DNA from: Riptortus pedestris
Taxonomy: Eukaryota; Arthropoda; Insecta; Hemiptera; Alydidae
Assembly: GCA_019009955.1 (NCBI GenBank)
Contig: CM032230.1
Span: 31,068,501-31,132,500, forward strand
DNA length: 64,000 nucleotides
Direction: 5' to 3'
The translations under genes were made by a program, and so were the position numbers. Shown in pieces: positions 1 through 10,469 of this stretch (positions are counted from its first letter, which is position 1; every line of letters starts with the position of its first letter). The notes beneath the pieces were generated by a model. It was not told where the DNA came from, did not search any database, and saw only the letters and a list, made by a program, of their open reading frames with translations.

Positions 1-150
1 CTGGGCAATTGGAATTTATTTAGTGACGAACTCATTAAATAAAATCCTTAGTCCCACCCTGGCTAGAAAAGGGCGGTAAACTGTAGATAACCCACCCCAA
101 TTAGCCATATTAGCAAAAAGTGAACTTTAAGAAATAATAAAAATAAATGA
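1..150 (+). repeat. tRNA-derived SINE, 3' portion, cut by window start
   Basis: The window opens inside a SINE. The stretch runs from CTGGGCAATTGGAATTTATT through the internal ATTTAGTGACGAACTCATTAAAT block and CCACCCTGGCTAGAAAAG to a tail like GCAAAAAGTGAACTTTAAG. The same order of blocks follows the tRNA-like head in the full copy at 16,483-16,712. The tRNA head lies outside the window. Confidence 0.75.
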
Positions 151-159
151 GCTTAAGAC

Positions 160-1355
160 CTTCTAGGCAAACAAATGTACTCATAAAAAATACATAGCAC
201 ACTTAAGAATAAAACCCTTTTGACACAAATCCACTTTTTATTTATAAACACTAATGATTTTCTTCCGCTTCGTTTGGCTTTCTTCCGAATCAAATCACTT
301 TAAGCAACCTTTAAGGCTATACCAACGGTATTAAATGTCAAATGTTTTCCTCGTTTAAGTTTGAAGAGAATAATAAAGTAAAGAATGTACTCAATATTTA
401 AAAAAAATAAATCAAATTCTCCGAATGTACGAAATACATTTAATTTGTACTCCAATGGTTCACTAAGCCAATTTAAAATGTTGAGAAATACTAATTCTCA
501 AAAAATATATTTTGAACGTTAAAAAAACTATAAGTAAAATGGAAGAGAGAAAATATTCTCAGTACTTTTCTTCAGCAATATTGGAGCATATCATATTGAC
601 TACATTCAGAATAGGGTATGAGATTTTTTGCTCCAGCTGATCTACATTTGGAATCAAGTTTACTTCGCTTTTATTCGTCCACGGTTTGGATTTGCTAGAG
701 TAAAAGCTTACAACGGCCAAATAAAACAACTTCTCTGGCAGGAATAAAATTCTCTTTCTGAAATATAAATTGTGCAGACATGAATTCATATAAAAATATT
801 CCAGGTTTTTATATCTCACTAAGAACTAATATAGCCATGTCATGTTTATTCAAATAACAGAGAAACTAGAACTGTTTGACTCAAGTCTAGACCTAGTCAC
901 ATTACTTAAAAGGAATCAATAAGAAATTTGAAGAGAGGATAACTTCTATTGGACATTAATTTCAAATAAGAATAAAACTCTTAATTATCATTTATGACTG
1001 AAAATGTAGGCCGTTACGGTTTCGAAATAAATATAGACCTTTTTTCATAATTTAAAAATTCATCTTTCTTTTTTTTTTATGAGTGATTAATAGTGACTTC
1101 ATTAGGCATTCAGAATTTGATCTGACTCTAAAGCTATTGAAGTGCGTTGGATCATTGCAAGATCCTAACTTCAGTCTCGCCTCGATAGAATATTAACGTG
1201 AATTCTGGAGAATAGATTGTAACTGAACTTGAGTTAGCGCAATTAGTATTCCAGAGAGTTTCACTATTCAATAAATAAACTCTTAATAAAACTACTAGAC
1301 TTCAGTGATAAACTCAAAATTATTTTACATTACCAAATGAAGGGAGAGAGAAGAT
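160..1355. other. A+T-rich unique sequence, nothing recognised
   Basis: There is no convincing splice-bounded exon, no tandem repeat and no match to the repeat families of this window. The 86-codon open stretch on the minus strand at 559-819 has no recognisable motif and looks like chance in A+T-rich DNA. Confidence 0.5.
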
Positions 1356-1360
1356 AGAAG

Positions 1361-1676
1361 AAAAAGTCCGTCACGCAGTCTAATCACATTTCCCACTACT
1401 TATCTTATCCTACCATACATTTTCTATTTCTAAATAAAAATCCAATGATTAGAATTGAAAACATGAATTTAAGAACAACTCGCTTAATATTTGAGTTACG
1501 AAAAAATCTGTAAATCAACAATTGTAGAGAATTAATATATTAATAAGTTTATCTCTATAACATTTTTCGATCCGACTCAAAGTAATGGAAATATTTTGAA
1601 TTTTCAACTTTTGCCCTTGCACTAAACCTCCATATTCCTGGTACGATTTTAACCATTAAAGAATATGATCTTTAGT
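1361..1676 (+). repeat. HelA copy, old, 3' truncated
   Basis: The 5' end is well preserved (AAAAAGTCCGTCACGCAG). From 1,566 there is a diverged match to the family core: TTTTTCGATCCGACTCAAAG, then an ATATTTTGAATTTTC block, a C-rich block and ATTAAAGAATATGATCTTTAG. The (TA)n tract and palindromic 3' end are missing. Confidence 0.6.
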
Positions 1677-1789
1677 GTTCAATGAAATGATTAAAAAAAT
1701 AACAGATATGGTGTAGATCAAATAAAAAATTTTGAGCCAAAAACTTAAAATCTTAATTGATGAGGGCATCAGATAACCTATCTGCATGT

Positions 1790-2130
1790 ATCTCACATAT
1801 TAGAGGTCCGCTGAAAATATATTTCGTATTTAAGCTTCGAATAAAACGTTTCATGATACATTCGCTTATTTAAGTGCGAGGACTCAACAGGGTCTTGGCT
1901 GAAGGCTAAAAATAAAAAATAAAAAAAAAACCAAAATCTCGGATAATATTCAAGATGGAGTAACATTTAAAACTGCAATCTGTATTTGTAGAACAATTAG
2001 TTATATTCAATTTTTTTTATCCAACTCATAATTAGGAAGAAATTTTGAATTTTCGATTTTTTCCGCCTCTTAATAACTCCCCTTATCGCCGATATGATTT
2101 CAGCCATTAACGAACATTATTATAAGTATT
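1790..2130 (+). repeat. HelA copy, old, long-arm subtype, 5' part
   Basis: The stretch aligns with the longer-armed copies: TATTTAAGCTTCGAATAAAA, a TGAAGGCTAAAAATAAAA block, ATCTCGGATAATATTCAAGA, a TTTTATCCAACTCATAATTA core and CAGCCATTAACGAAC. It stops where another repeat begins near 2,176. The matching 3' terminus reappears at 2,796-2,873, so one copy was probably split by a later insertion. Confidence 0.5.
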
Positions 2131-2175
2131 ACATAAAGATTTTGACTTTTAGATCGTTGATAGACAAGTGTGTGT

Positions 2176-2455
2176 GTGTTGTGTATTCCCTACCTTGTCT
2201 AAATTCTCACTTACAACATGCCACTGAGACTAGAAGGGTAGATCGAATTTGTATTCTGCATACTCATGCTGGATAATAATCTATCATTAGTCAGGCTGCA
2301 GGATAAGAAGGGATGGCTATCTAACAACTCTGGCCTTGAATAGAATTTTCTCCTCTCAAGCATTTTTTAGTGAGAAGAGTATTTTCCTAATGGTGCATTT
2401 ATTGCTGGAAGGTCTGCTGCAGAAGGCAATAGCAAACCACTGCATGTTCTTTTGA
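2176..2455 (+). repeat. Interspersed repeat with GAAGGCAA-type core
   Basis: The segment shares blocks, in order, with the reverse complement of 44,395-44,560: a TTCCCT..CTTGTCTAAATTCT block, ACTTACAACATGCCA, CAACTCTGGCCTT, GCATTTATTGCTG and AGGCAATAGCAAACCACTGC. The AGGCAA..GAAAC/AAACCACT core also occurs at 45,700-45,960. No coding capacity is seen. Class is unresolved; a SINE or the 3' end of a non-LTR element are the likeliest. Confidence 0.55.
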
Positions 2456-2795
2456 CCCTCTTATCCCCTTGTTCAGTCCCGTAAAAATAAAGTTTAACTG
2501 TTTACGAGACCAATTTCCAGGTGTTGCCTGTAAATGCAACTTACTCATATATAAATGAGATTGTTCTGGTAGCTAATGGCTTTGAAGAGAAACAAAACTT
2601 AAAATTAGTTAAGTGAGAGTAACGTATAAATCAGTGTAAATAACATACTTTCTGTCTAAATTTGTACAGAAAAAAAACTATTGAGTAAGAGAGGTGGTAA
2701 CTTGAAACGCGTCGGGGATGAAATAAATTGGTGTATGAAGTAATTACTATTTTTCTGACCGTATGGCTCAAAAAACATTCATACACACCACGCGC

Positions 2796-2873
2796 GATGG
2801 GCATTGTTGGATGGAAAATGTTTCGAAAATAATGTCATGAGTACAACCTCAATAGCTGATTTTCCCGTTTATG
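2796..2873 (+). repeat. HelA 3'-end remnant
   Basis: TTTCGAAAATAATGTCATGA followed by TACAACCTCAATAGCTGATTTTCCC is the family's 3' block leading into the terminal palindrome, which is decayed here. Its distance and orientation fit the missing 3' part of the copy at 1,790-2,130. Confidence 0.6.
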
Positions 2874-2879
2874 TTGACT

Positions 2880-3608
2880 ATTGACTAGGCATACACTAGT
2901 TGTCTGAGCATATTTCCACCAAATAGAGGAAAAGAAAGATACATCAAGGCTGAAACGTCAATTCATACATAAGTTTAGTAAAGCATGAGTGAATAGATAG
3001 TTGTAGGTATTGTATATAGAAATGCCTTAGGAACTGTGGAGGGTTTGAACAGCGGTCTGACCAAACCTCAAAACCAACGGCCTGCCCCGGTTCAACCAGA
3101 CTATTCCACCGTTAGGCCTGTGGTTTCTTTTCTCTAGTAGCCTCAACATTTTACCAGGGAGACCTCAATAACTCTGTATAAAAAAATAAAAATTCCGAAT
3201 AAAACATTATCTTTATATCTCACTAAACACTCTTTCTTATTTTTAACAGGCAAACGTTTCGCCCTTCTGGGCATTTACAACGCTAAAAATATACAGGGCA
3301 AGTTTAAATTAGTAAATATTGTCCCTCATTCATTAAGCATCATTTCTCTGGAAACTAAGAGTTCTAACCAAAATTTTAAAATTATTCTCCTAAGCCAATA
3401 ACACAAAACAGATGAATAAAAAAACCTGATAAAATCACCTTAACCAATGTGCCAATTTGTCAACAATAGCTAATCTTAAACCAGACAGGTTATATTACCC
3501 TAATTAGAGCTATCCTATAGTTAAACCGTAATCATATAAATATTTTATTTATTAAATTGAGAATTAAAAATTTACTAGTTATTTAAAATTTCAAAGCCAA
3601 AAGTGAGG
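2880..3608. other. Mostly unique sequence with one retroelement-tail-like hairpin
   Basis: I see no gene. On the minus strand at about 3,250-3,285 the motif GCCCAGAAGGGCGAAACG forms a short stem followed by GAAACG, a form common at retroelement 3' tails. About 3,030-3,135 is G+C-richer but not recognised. Confidence 0.35.
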
Positions 3609-3625
3609 GTTTTTTTTTTTTTTTT

Positions 3626-3658
<33 letters not shown>
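3609..3658 (+). repeat. Poly-T tract
   Basis: About 50 bp are nearly pure T with one A. It lies about 140 bp from the tail side of a minus-strand SINE (3,795-3,925), but the intervening bases do not look like one poly-A tail. Confidence 0.9.
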
Positions 3659-3662
<4 letters not shown>

Positions 3663-3794
3663 AGGACCAGAAATAAAAGTGAAGGAAGTATTTTTTTTTA
3701 AATAGCCACACATTGTTAGTATGGTTCAGACATTTTTTGATGTAGTAATTATGTTACTGCTATTGACGGCGTGTTACATTTAAAATGTTATTCA

Positions 3795-3925
3795 TTATTG
3801 TTACGGGTTGTCTACAGGTCATCACCGTTTTCTAGCCAGGGCAGGGCTAAGGATTTTATTTAATGAGTGCGTCACTTATTAAATTCATGTTGCCCAGGAG
3901 AGAATCGAACTCGCCTGTTACATTA
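3795..3925 (-). repeat. tRNA-derived SINE, 5' truncated
   Basis: Read on the minus strand this holds a degenerate B-box (GCGAGTTCGATTCTCTCC), CTGGGCA, the ATTTAATAAGTGACGC block and CCTGGCTAGAAAACGG. The A-box end of the tRNA head is gone, replaced by unrelated sequence after 3,925. Confidence 0.7.
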
Positions 3926-4083
3926 AACTTCCTGTAATAGCAAATTTATCAAAATAAAAAAGTTAAGTTTTTAAATATGTCTCGAATTAAAAAATGAGAG
4001 ATAGCATTTAATAATAGCTAATTTTTCAAGAAAAGTACAAATATCACTGTAGTTACTATAATGCTATTAGCTTCACTTAACAG

Positions 4084-4161
4084 CTGATCCAAACCGATGA
4101 TGTTATGAAGGCTTTCGTGCAATTCGCGAAGAAAGCCCTGAACGCCAAGAAGAACATGTAA
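4084..4161 (+). CDS. Candidate terminal coding exon, unknown protein
   Basis: A possible 3' splice site (TTCACTTAACAG) precedes an open, G+C-richer stretch of 25 codons ending in TAA at 4,159. It encodes LIQTDDVMKAFVQFAKKALN then AKKNM. The lysine-rich amphipathic helix and codon quality stand out against the A+T-rich background. I do not recognise the protein. An alternative GTAAAT donor at 4,158 exists, but its phase does not join the Ig exon at 5,479 without a stop. No polyadenylation signal is obvious. It may be a pseudogene fragment. Confidence 0.3.
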   Translation: MIQTDDVMKAFVQFAKKALNAKKNM

Positions 4162-4164
4162 ATA

Positions 4165-5470
4165 GACCTTTACATTGCGTATTTATATTGAAATGAATTA
4201 GGAATACATAGCGTATATACATAATGTAGCTAAATTAGATTATTAGGCAATTATTGGAGTCTGACTGAACAGAGGCCAGCGATGTAAATATGCAGCAAAT
4301 GGCTGCGAGGAGGTCTCTATTAATACTCCCTATGTGGGTGTTTGTGGGTCACAGACTATCTGTTAGATCGAATCAAAAAGTTAAAGGTTATAAATTGGCT
4401 GAATCGCTTGTATGGAACTACCCTAAAGTACAGCGGGGAAGAGAAGGATATAGAAAGAAGAAGCGAATTTGTCAAATTAATGACAGTGACACCCTGTAAT
4501 TATTAACATTCAAAATCGTTCTCCAGTCTTGGAAAACATCCCGAGCGAAGCCTGAATGCAGCCACTGTCTAATGTGAAAAAAAAATAAACAACTCAGTAG
4601 CAAATATAAATTATTATAAAAGCACATTTTTAAGGTAGCATAGTGGACAAAATAAGTATCAATAGAAATTTCAATTACCCTCCTCTATCCATGTTACAAA
4701 TTTCCATTTTAGAATAAGTCTTCTAATGCTCAAATGAGTAGTCCTTGAAAATTATATAATTCAAATAACATTCTTTAAAGTCGACCAGCTTCAGTTCATT
4801 ATACAGTTCTAAAATAAGTTATCTAAACTTATTTCTCGATATTCATATTAAGTTTGAATGAAGTTTAACAAAGATGGAAGGTATTATATTAGCAGGATGT
4901 TTTAGCTCGTGAAGGAGATTCATCAGAAAATATGTCTCTTTTGAATAAAAAAAGCTTGAAGGATTATGAATGATTTAAGATGTGAATGTGATTGATTCAC
5001 AATCAATTCAAATCGATTGATGATAGTTTAAATCTCTGTAAACATTTATTCTTCCCATTATAATAAGATAAAAATTTTCTTTTATAACAACTTATATTTG
5101 GTTCTAAGTATTTGATTTTTTTGAATGTAAAGACTGGAAAATGATTTTCTATGATAATAATTATAAGGCTTCTCTGTACACATTAATCTTACAGTTCCAC
5201 TTCATAAGATTAAAGTAGCGGTGTTGGTTAGCATGAGGAAGATAGCAAACGAGCTACCGAAAATTTGCATGGTTTGCATTGTTAAATGACACTAGAAGTC
5301 CGCTGGAGTAAACAGCGGTGGAAGGGAAAAGTATTTTAATATGTAAAAGTTTGCTTACAAAATTGTATTTTATTTTGTAATTTGAAATTCTTCATTTGAT
5401 CAACATGAAAAAATATCTTACAACGATGGCCTTCCGTTCCATGATTTAGATTTCCTTATTTTGCTCCTTA
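4165..5470. other. Presumed intron, nothing recognised
   Basis: This A+T-rich stretch lies between the weak exon candidate and the Ig exon. A 69-codon open stretch at 4,290-4,499 has no family motif. No repeat family of the window is seen here. Confidence 0.4.
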
Positions 5471-5478
5471 TGTTCCAG

Positions 5479-5576
5479 ATGCTCCGGAGATCGAGGTAGA
5501 AAGAGCTTGGGTCCATACGGGCATTGGATGCGAAGCACAGCTGGTCTGCATTGTCCACGCCTACCCAGCAGCTGAT
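5479..5576 (+). CDS. Ig-domain exon, lachesin/IgLON-like cell-adhesion protein
   Basis: This is one internal exon of an immunoglobulin-superfamily adhesion gene. A pyrimidine-rich acceptor (TCCTTATGTTCCAG) and a strong donor (GTAAGT at 5,577) bound 98 nt: two bases completing a codon, then 32 open codons. The peptide starts APEIEVERAWVHTG and continues EAQLVCIVHAYPAAD. PEIEVE..WVHTG..aELVCIVHa.P is the start of the third Ig domain in arthropod lachesin/neurotrimin-like proteins. The Cys is the first of the domain's disulphide pair; the WY..D strand and second Cys should be in the next exon, which I could not find. Such proteins are secreted or GPI-anchored and act in neuronal and epithelial adhesion. 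Family assignment is firm; the exact member is not. A microsatellite and a transposon lie within 110 bp of the donor. Confidence 0.82.
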
Positions 5577-5619
5577 GTAAGTAAACACTGTACATTCCAG
5601 TTTATCTGTTAGCTTACGC

Positions 5620-5623
<4 letters not shown>

Positions 5624-5685
<62 letters not shown>
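5624..5685 (+). repeat. (TA)n microsatellite
   Basis: About 31 perfect TA units, beginning 47 bp after the donor of the Ig exon and leading straight into the ATACCCGGC element. Confidence 0.95.
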
Positions 5686-5687
<2 letters not shown>

Positions 5688-6252
5688 CAAGATACCCGGC
5701 GATGCTCGGCATATGTTAGAAATAATGGAATTTACTTGAATGAGCCTTCACTATCCACACTATTTTTATAATTCCCGTCTCCTGTTTATGTATCATTTAT
5801 CAAAACAGCACGGACCATACATTTCATAACCATGGATAGTATTCTCTATTCCAAACAATGGTTGCCCATAATCGGTCGAAAGCAAAAAATGATAGCTATT
5901 TTAACAATAACCAATATTTCAAAATACTCTTTTGAACGTCTGGAAAGTAAACTTTATATTAATAATGGTACATAGTATTTTCAGAAAATCGCACACATAT
6001 TAACGGAGTAGTGTTAATGAATACTGGGTACATCTTCCCAGCACATCTAAATTAGTATACAAGTTTGCCTAAAACCAAATAGGGAAAGAAATATAGCGAA
6101 GTTTCATTCCAGGCCTCCCTTGTAACCTCTCCCCCGCCCCTCCTGTTTGTCTTTGAGAATATAGCCAAAAGTCTAAGTTGGGTAAGTGGTATACCAAGTT
6201 TCGTAAAATTCGGTTTGACAGTTTTGGCGTGAAAAGGTAATAAACAGATACC
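5686..6252 (+). repeat. ATACCCGGC element, short copy, in a (TA)n tract
   Basis: It begins GCAAGATACCCGGCGATGCT and ends with AAATTCGGTTTGACAG then GCGTGAAAAGGTAATAAACAG. The longer copy at 60,788-61,893 shares the start (ATACCCGGCTTCGGCCCGGG), the inner GGCTTCACT..TTTCCCGTCTC block, the TAAGTTGGGTTAGTAG block and the GGTAACAAACA tail. (TA)n precedes it and TATATATGTGTATATATATA follows near 6,330, so a TA-repeat target is likely. Such tails are common in arthropod interspersed repeats; I cannot assign a class. Confidence 0.65.
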
Positions 6253-6339
6253 AAAGGCAAAAATAGTTGTTATCTTTTGAATCAACAACAAAACAAAATA
6301 ATGTACATACAGAGGTAACAATTGTATATATGTGTATAT

Positions 6340-8155
6340 ATATAATGATAGATTGATATAGTAAATCTTGCACAACAAATTTTTATCCTTCTTAATGTTT
6401 ATCACGCAGCTTCCATGTAAAAATGTTCGATTCCATACTATTTCCTGTTTATACATTTTTAATTCATCAAGAACAGTATTAACATCAATTAAAATGTTTT
6501 GGTGTCCTATTTAAGATACTTCATGTTCTACAAATATAAATGAAACTGTAGATTAATATTATTAACTCCCTTGAAGTATTGCTTAATGCAGTCATCGATC
6601 ACAAAAGTGCCAAAAAGTCTGTTTTCCCAATGTTTTGGTCACATTTAATGCATTTTTTTATTATTAAAGGTCAGAGAATATGAGACTCCAAGCATACATT
6701 TAAATCATTATCTAAACCGTTTGAAGTAAGTCTCGAGAAACTCATGAATTCCAAATTGACTTTTAGCTGTCTATACTTGATTCAAATTATTTAAAATCAG
6801 GTCATATTTTTAAGTTCAGTAGTTTTTTATGTTCTTGAATAATGAATAGAACTGTTTTTATCATAACTGATTCACCATTTATTTCCCACGGCGGGGTTGC
6901 CTGGACAATAATAACTAAAAGTCAACAAAACTGCTAATCATTTTTTGACACCCATCAGACTATTAACTGCTTTAACATCATTTGAGGTTAATTTTCAATT
7001 TTGGTCATTATATATTTTTAAGATAATTATAACATCAATCTAAAATCGATAAATAATTGAACTAAACCAATCAAAGAAGTGTTTAAAGTCTCTTTTTTTC
7101 TGTGTGGAGGATTCTTTAGTGAGGGTTTAATTAAATTCCACTCCCTCAGCTTTCATCATATTTATATATTTTCCTTTTTATTAACGATGAGAAAAATATT
7201 TCTAGAAAAATATTAATATCGAATGCCAAGAGTATGAGGCAGCCATTGGAATTAAGGCCCTTTATCAGAAGAATTAATTAATTCTCTTCCTACATCAGTA
7301 TTTCAGCTCTCTGGGCTCGCCATGTGAAAATTGTGTAGATTTTCCTACTGAATTTATTTCGGCAAAATAAATATTTACGAAATTTTATAAATTCATTAGT
7401 ACGAAAGGAAGATTTGGCATGCCGTTAACCTTTGTTATTTTACGTATATTTACTTAGGAATTTCACACTCAAAAGAAGAGATACAATGAAAAAACTGTAA
7501 TTAAAGCTATATTCCAATTAAATATTGTTTCTGGGCATTAATGCGAGCATTGTATGTCTAATATGTTGTAAACAAACATTAATAACATGTTTAAAGAAGA
7601 GGTTATTCAAAACACTGTGGTGCGTTGGGAATGAAGAACGCTTATAAAACTATTAAAAAATAAGGCCACCACCTTCACTAGGATTTATTCTTGTTAAACG
7701 CACTTAATAGATCCTTCTACCAATTCAGTCCTACTGCGTTGCGATAGAAGTGACAAAGTACATGAAGTAGCTTTTATGCTCTCGTCACTAAGATATTCGA
7801 GGATTTCATACTAGCATTTCAGTGCTTGGCGCTGAATTAATTGCAAGGAAGTAGAAAAGCGTTATTCCTATTTAACCGAATGTATTTGATACTTCTTTAA
7901 CAGAGATAGAAATTTTCTCCCAGTGGTTATCGACATCAATAGAAATTTAGCTTGAAGACTTTGGTCCTATCACAAATTGAAACAAGATTTGAAAAAGTTT
8001 TCTCTTATTCAATACTAGCACTTTTTATGATTAACTTGGGGAACCACTTTCATTGACATATTAACTGTTCTGCTGTAGCTTAATTATTTACATTTTTCGT
8101 TATGAATTTCCAAAATTTGTAACTTATATAAAATGAATTAGCTATATATTTCTAC
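6340..8155. other. A+T-rich unique sequence, nothing recognised
   Basis: Presumed intron or intergenic DNA. No exon, tandem repeat or repeat-family match was found. Short open stretches on the minus strand at 6,052-6,456 overlap the transposon end and are not genes. Confidence 0.45.
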
Positions 8156-8157
8156 AA

Positions 8158-8210
8158 TTACAACCCAATTATCCTGAGTTGCAAAAAGTGGACGTTAATA
8201 AATAATAAAG
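8158..8210 (+). repeat. SINE tail fragment
   Basis: CAACCCAATTATCCTGAGTT followed by GCAAAAAGTGGACGTTAATA matches the SINE 3' terminus (compare the reverse complement of 42,393-42,440). No other part of the element is present. Confidence 0.55.
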
Positions 8211-8461
8211 TCTGAAATAGGATTTAATAAAGCATGATATAGGAGACCTGAAATTAAAAATATTGATATTTCGTTTCCTATTGTAGTTTCGGCAAATATG
8301 CACATAACAAAAGTTGTCTATTTTGGTATTTAGAGAAATTTGCTCAAGAATTCTTTTCAATATGAACTACCAGGTACCTCACCTGGAAAAATTAATTCAA
8401 ATGTATGTTAATATTTAGTCCTTAATAATTCAAATCTATGCATAATGCACAGGAAGCGGGA

Positions 8462-8665
8462 AATATGACAAAATGGAGGACAGTGAAGTCTTACATATAA
8501 AATTAATTTTATTATTAACAAATCCACAGAAACGACGGGTATTAACCCTAAACACTGGGACGGGTAAATGTCAAAATATTGTGCAAAATAAAGCCTTGCC
8601 AAAAAAATACCATCAACATTCAGCCTCAAATGAATTCCTGAGCGAAGCCGGGTATCTGAGCTAGT
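8462..8665 (-). repeat. ATACCCGGC element, 5' fragment
   Basis: On the minus strand it reads CTCAGATACCCGGCTTCGCT, TTGAGGCTGAATGTTGATGG, the GGCAAGGCTTTATTTTGCAC block, CATTTACCCGTCCCAGTGTT and GACTTCACTGTCCTCC. It is collinear with 60,788-60,985. The 3' part and tail are missing. Confidence 0.75.
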
Positions 8666-8788
8666 AAATAAAAAATAACAATTATAAAACCGAAAAACCA
8701 CATTCATTAAAGGAAAATAACTTTGAATAACACATCTCTTTCTACATTTAAGACTATTGCCAATGTTAAAGGTTTTTCTTGAAATGAA

Positions 8789-8810
8789 AAAAAAAAAAAA
8801 AAAAAAAACC
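8789..8810 (+). repeat. Poly-A tract
   Basis: A 20+ bp A-run directly abuts the 5' end of the minimal HelA copy at 8,811. Confidence 0.9.
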
Positions 8811-8944
8811 TGTGCCCGCCACACAAGGGCTGCGTAGACTAAGCAGATTTCCTCCTCTAGCCCTGAAATTTGCTGACTTTTTCGAAACTCGCGTCATGAG
8901 TACGACCTCAATAGCTCATTTCCCTTGAAGGAAATCTGCTAAAA
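8811..8944 (+). repeat. HelA, minimal internally deleted copy
   Basis: Only about 134 bp. It has the 5' end (CCGCCACACAAGGGCTGCG, then CTAAGCAGATTTCC) joined almost directly to the 3' end (TTTCGAAACTCGCGTCATGA, AATAGCTCATTTCCCTTGAA, GGAAATCTGCTAAAA). The whole core, including the (TA)n tract, is gone. Both termini present together argue that these ends define the mobile unit. Confidence 0.8.
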
Positions 8945-8949
8945 CGTAC

Positions 8950-9710
8950 ATTTCTATTTACTAAGCAGTTCTTCGTGCTACTCCTTTTAGACCAACTGTT
9001 GTACATCATTATAACCTTCAGAAACTGTTACACCTAAGGAAATATTATTCTTTAACTAATTATACTATTGTAACTGTTTTTGTGCCATTGTTTAATTCTT
9101 ATTGTAAATGTCGGGTACATTTAGCCCTGTATTATTTACAAACAATTATTGTTTACATTCTTTTTTGTTTCTTAGGAATTGCTTTAAAAGGAATTTTAAA
9201 ATATATTTCACGGAATTCCGCACATTTTATCTCCTTTTGAAGTCAGGTTTATAAACAAGTATCCATCAATTTCTTAGAAATTGTGGATTTGACTGTCAGA
9301 AAGTTAGCAGAGAGTTGTTGTGTACTTGCTTCAAAACATGGCTATTTCCCGGAACAATTTAGAGAGACGGATCAATTAAAGACTGGACAAATAGAGGCAA
9401 AACTGAAAATAAACCGAATTTGCCACTTTTCCACCGTCAATAAAGGTCCTAAAGTGAGCTTTTCCCTATTGAAGGAAAAGGAAGGGCTTTGTTAAGGAAA
9501 ACAATACAAAAATAGAAAGCCATTACATGCATCTACGTTTTGTATTTTCTATTGGTAGAGGAATGGTCGAATTCGCCATCGCATTTTAAAACCTAAATCA
9601 AAAACAATTTATTTTCATCCATTTGTATAAAGTTAATCCTTACGTCATATTAATTCCTTTATATCATCAACCAAGTAACAACTATCACCGTATACGTAAC
9701 TTTAATTGTT
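8950..9710. other. Unique A+T-rich sequence, nothing recognised
   Basis: A 70-codon open stretch at 9,283-9,495 (+) has no motif I know and no clear splice sites. No repeat match was found. Confidence 0.4.
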
Positions 9711-9716
9711 ATTAGC

Positions 9717-10292
9717 TTAAGGGAAATAAGCTTTTGACATTGTACTTATGACGTGAATTTTGGAAAAACCTCCTTAAATGTCCATGAGGCCACGAAAATA
9801 AGGCCCGTTTAACATTATATATATATGTATGTATGTTAATGTTCTAGTGGTCGCAATTTTTGTTTGATTGTTACCGAACTCGATATTTAATTGTTTTATG
9901 TAAAAATAAAGAACTAGTCCGTTAATGACCATCTATACCATACTCTAAATAACCGTTTTAGTCAACATTAAACATCATTGGAGCTGGAATAGTTGGCGGA
10001 ATTCGAAAATTCAAAATATTTCCGTTATTATGAGTCGGATCGTAAAACGTTATAGAACCAATCTCTTTGACCTATTTAGGATCTACAATTACTATTCCAT
10101 GGATTTTTTTTTCGTGCCTCAAGTATTAAGCAAATATTTATACTCTAGAGTTTTCAGCCTTCGGTACCCCCCCCCCACCTTCTACTCATCGATTTTTGTT
10201 CCATAGAAATAGGTAATATGCGGTAAGATAAGATCACAAGTCTGTTATGCAGGCTGCTTAGCTTACGCAGTCCCTGCGTAACGGACTTATAC
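9717..10292 (-). repeat. HelA copy, long-arm subtype, nearly complete, diverged
   Basis: Plus-strand order: TAAGGGAAATAAGC (decayed palindrome), TGTACTTATGACGTGAATTT, TGTCCATGAGG, a short TATATATAT tract, GGTCGCAATTTTTGTTTGAT, TTATGAGTCGGATCGTAAAA, a C-run with CACCTTCTACTCATCG, then TTACGCAGTCCCTGCGTAAC and GGACTTAT at the 5' terminus. Confidence 0.8.
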
Positions 10293-10469
10293 AGTATGTT
10301 GCTAAAGAATTAAATGTTTCATCTGTGAACGAGAGGTAACATTTTTATCCATTTTTGAGGTTTCATGTGACTTATAACTATATACCCCAGGGTGGACAGT
10401 AAATTTAACATACACTTTCCATAATATTTCCGGGGACCGTTTATTGTAAAAATATTATTATTTTTTATA

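Noticed and set aside
5418..5690. 90-codon minus-strand frame with Tyr-Ile repeats
   Set aside because: Its start is (TA)n translated, and the rest is the antisense of the Ig exon on the plus strand.
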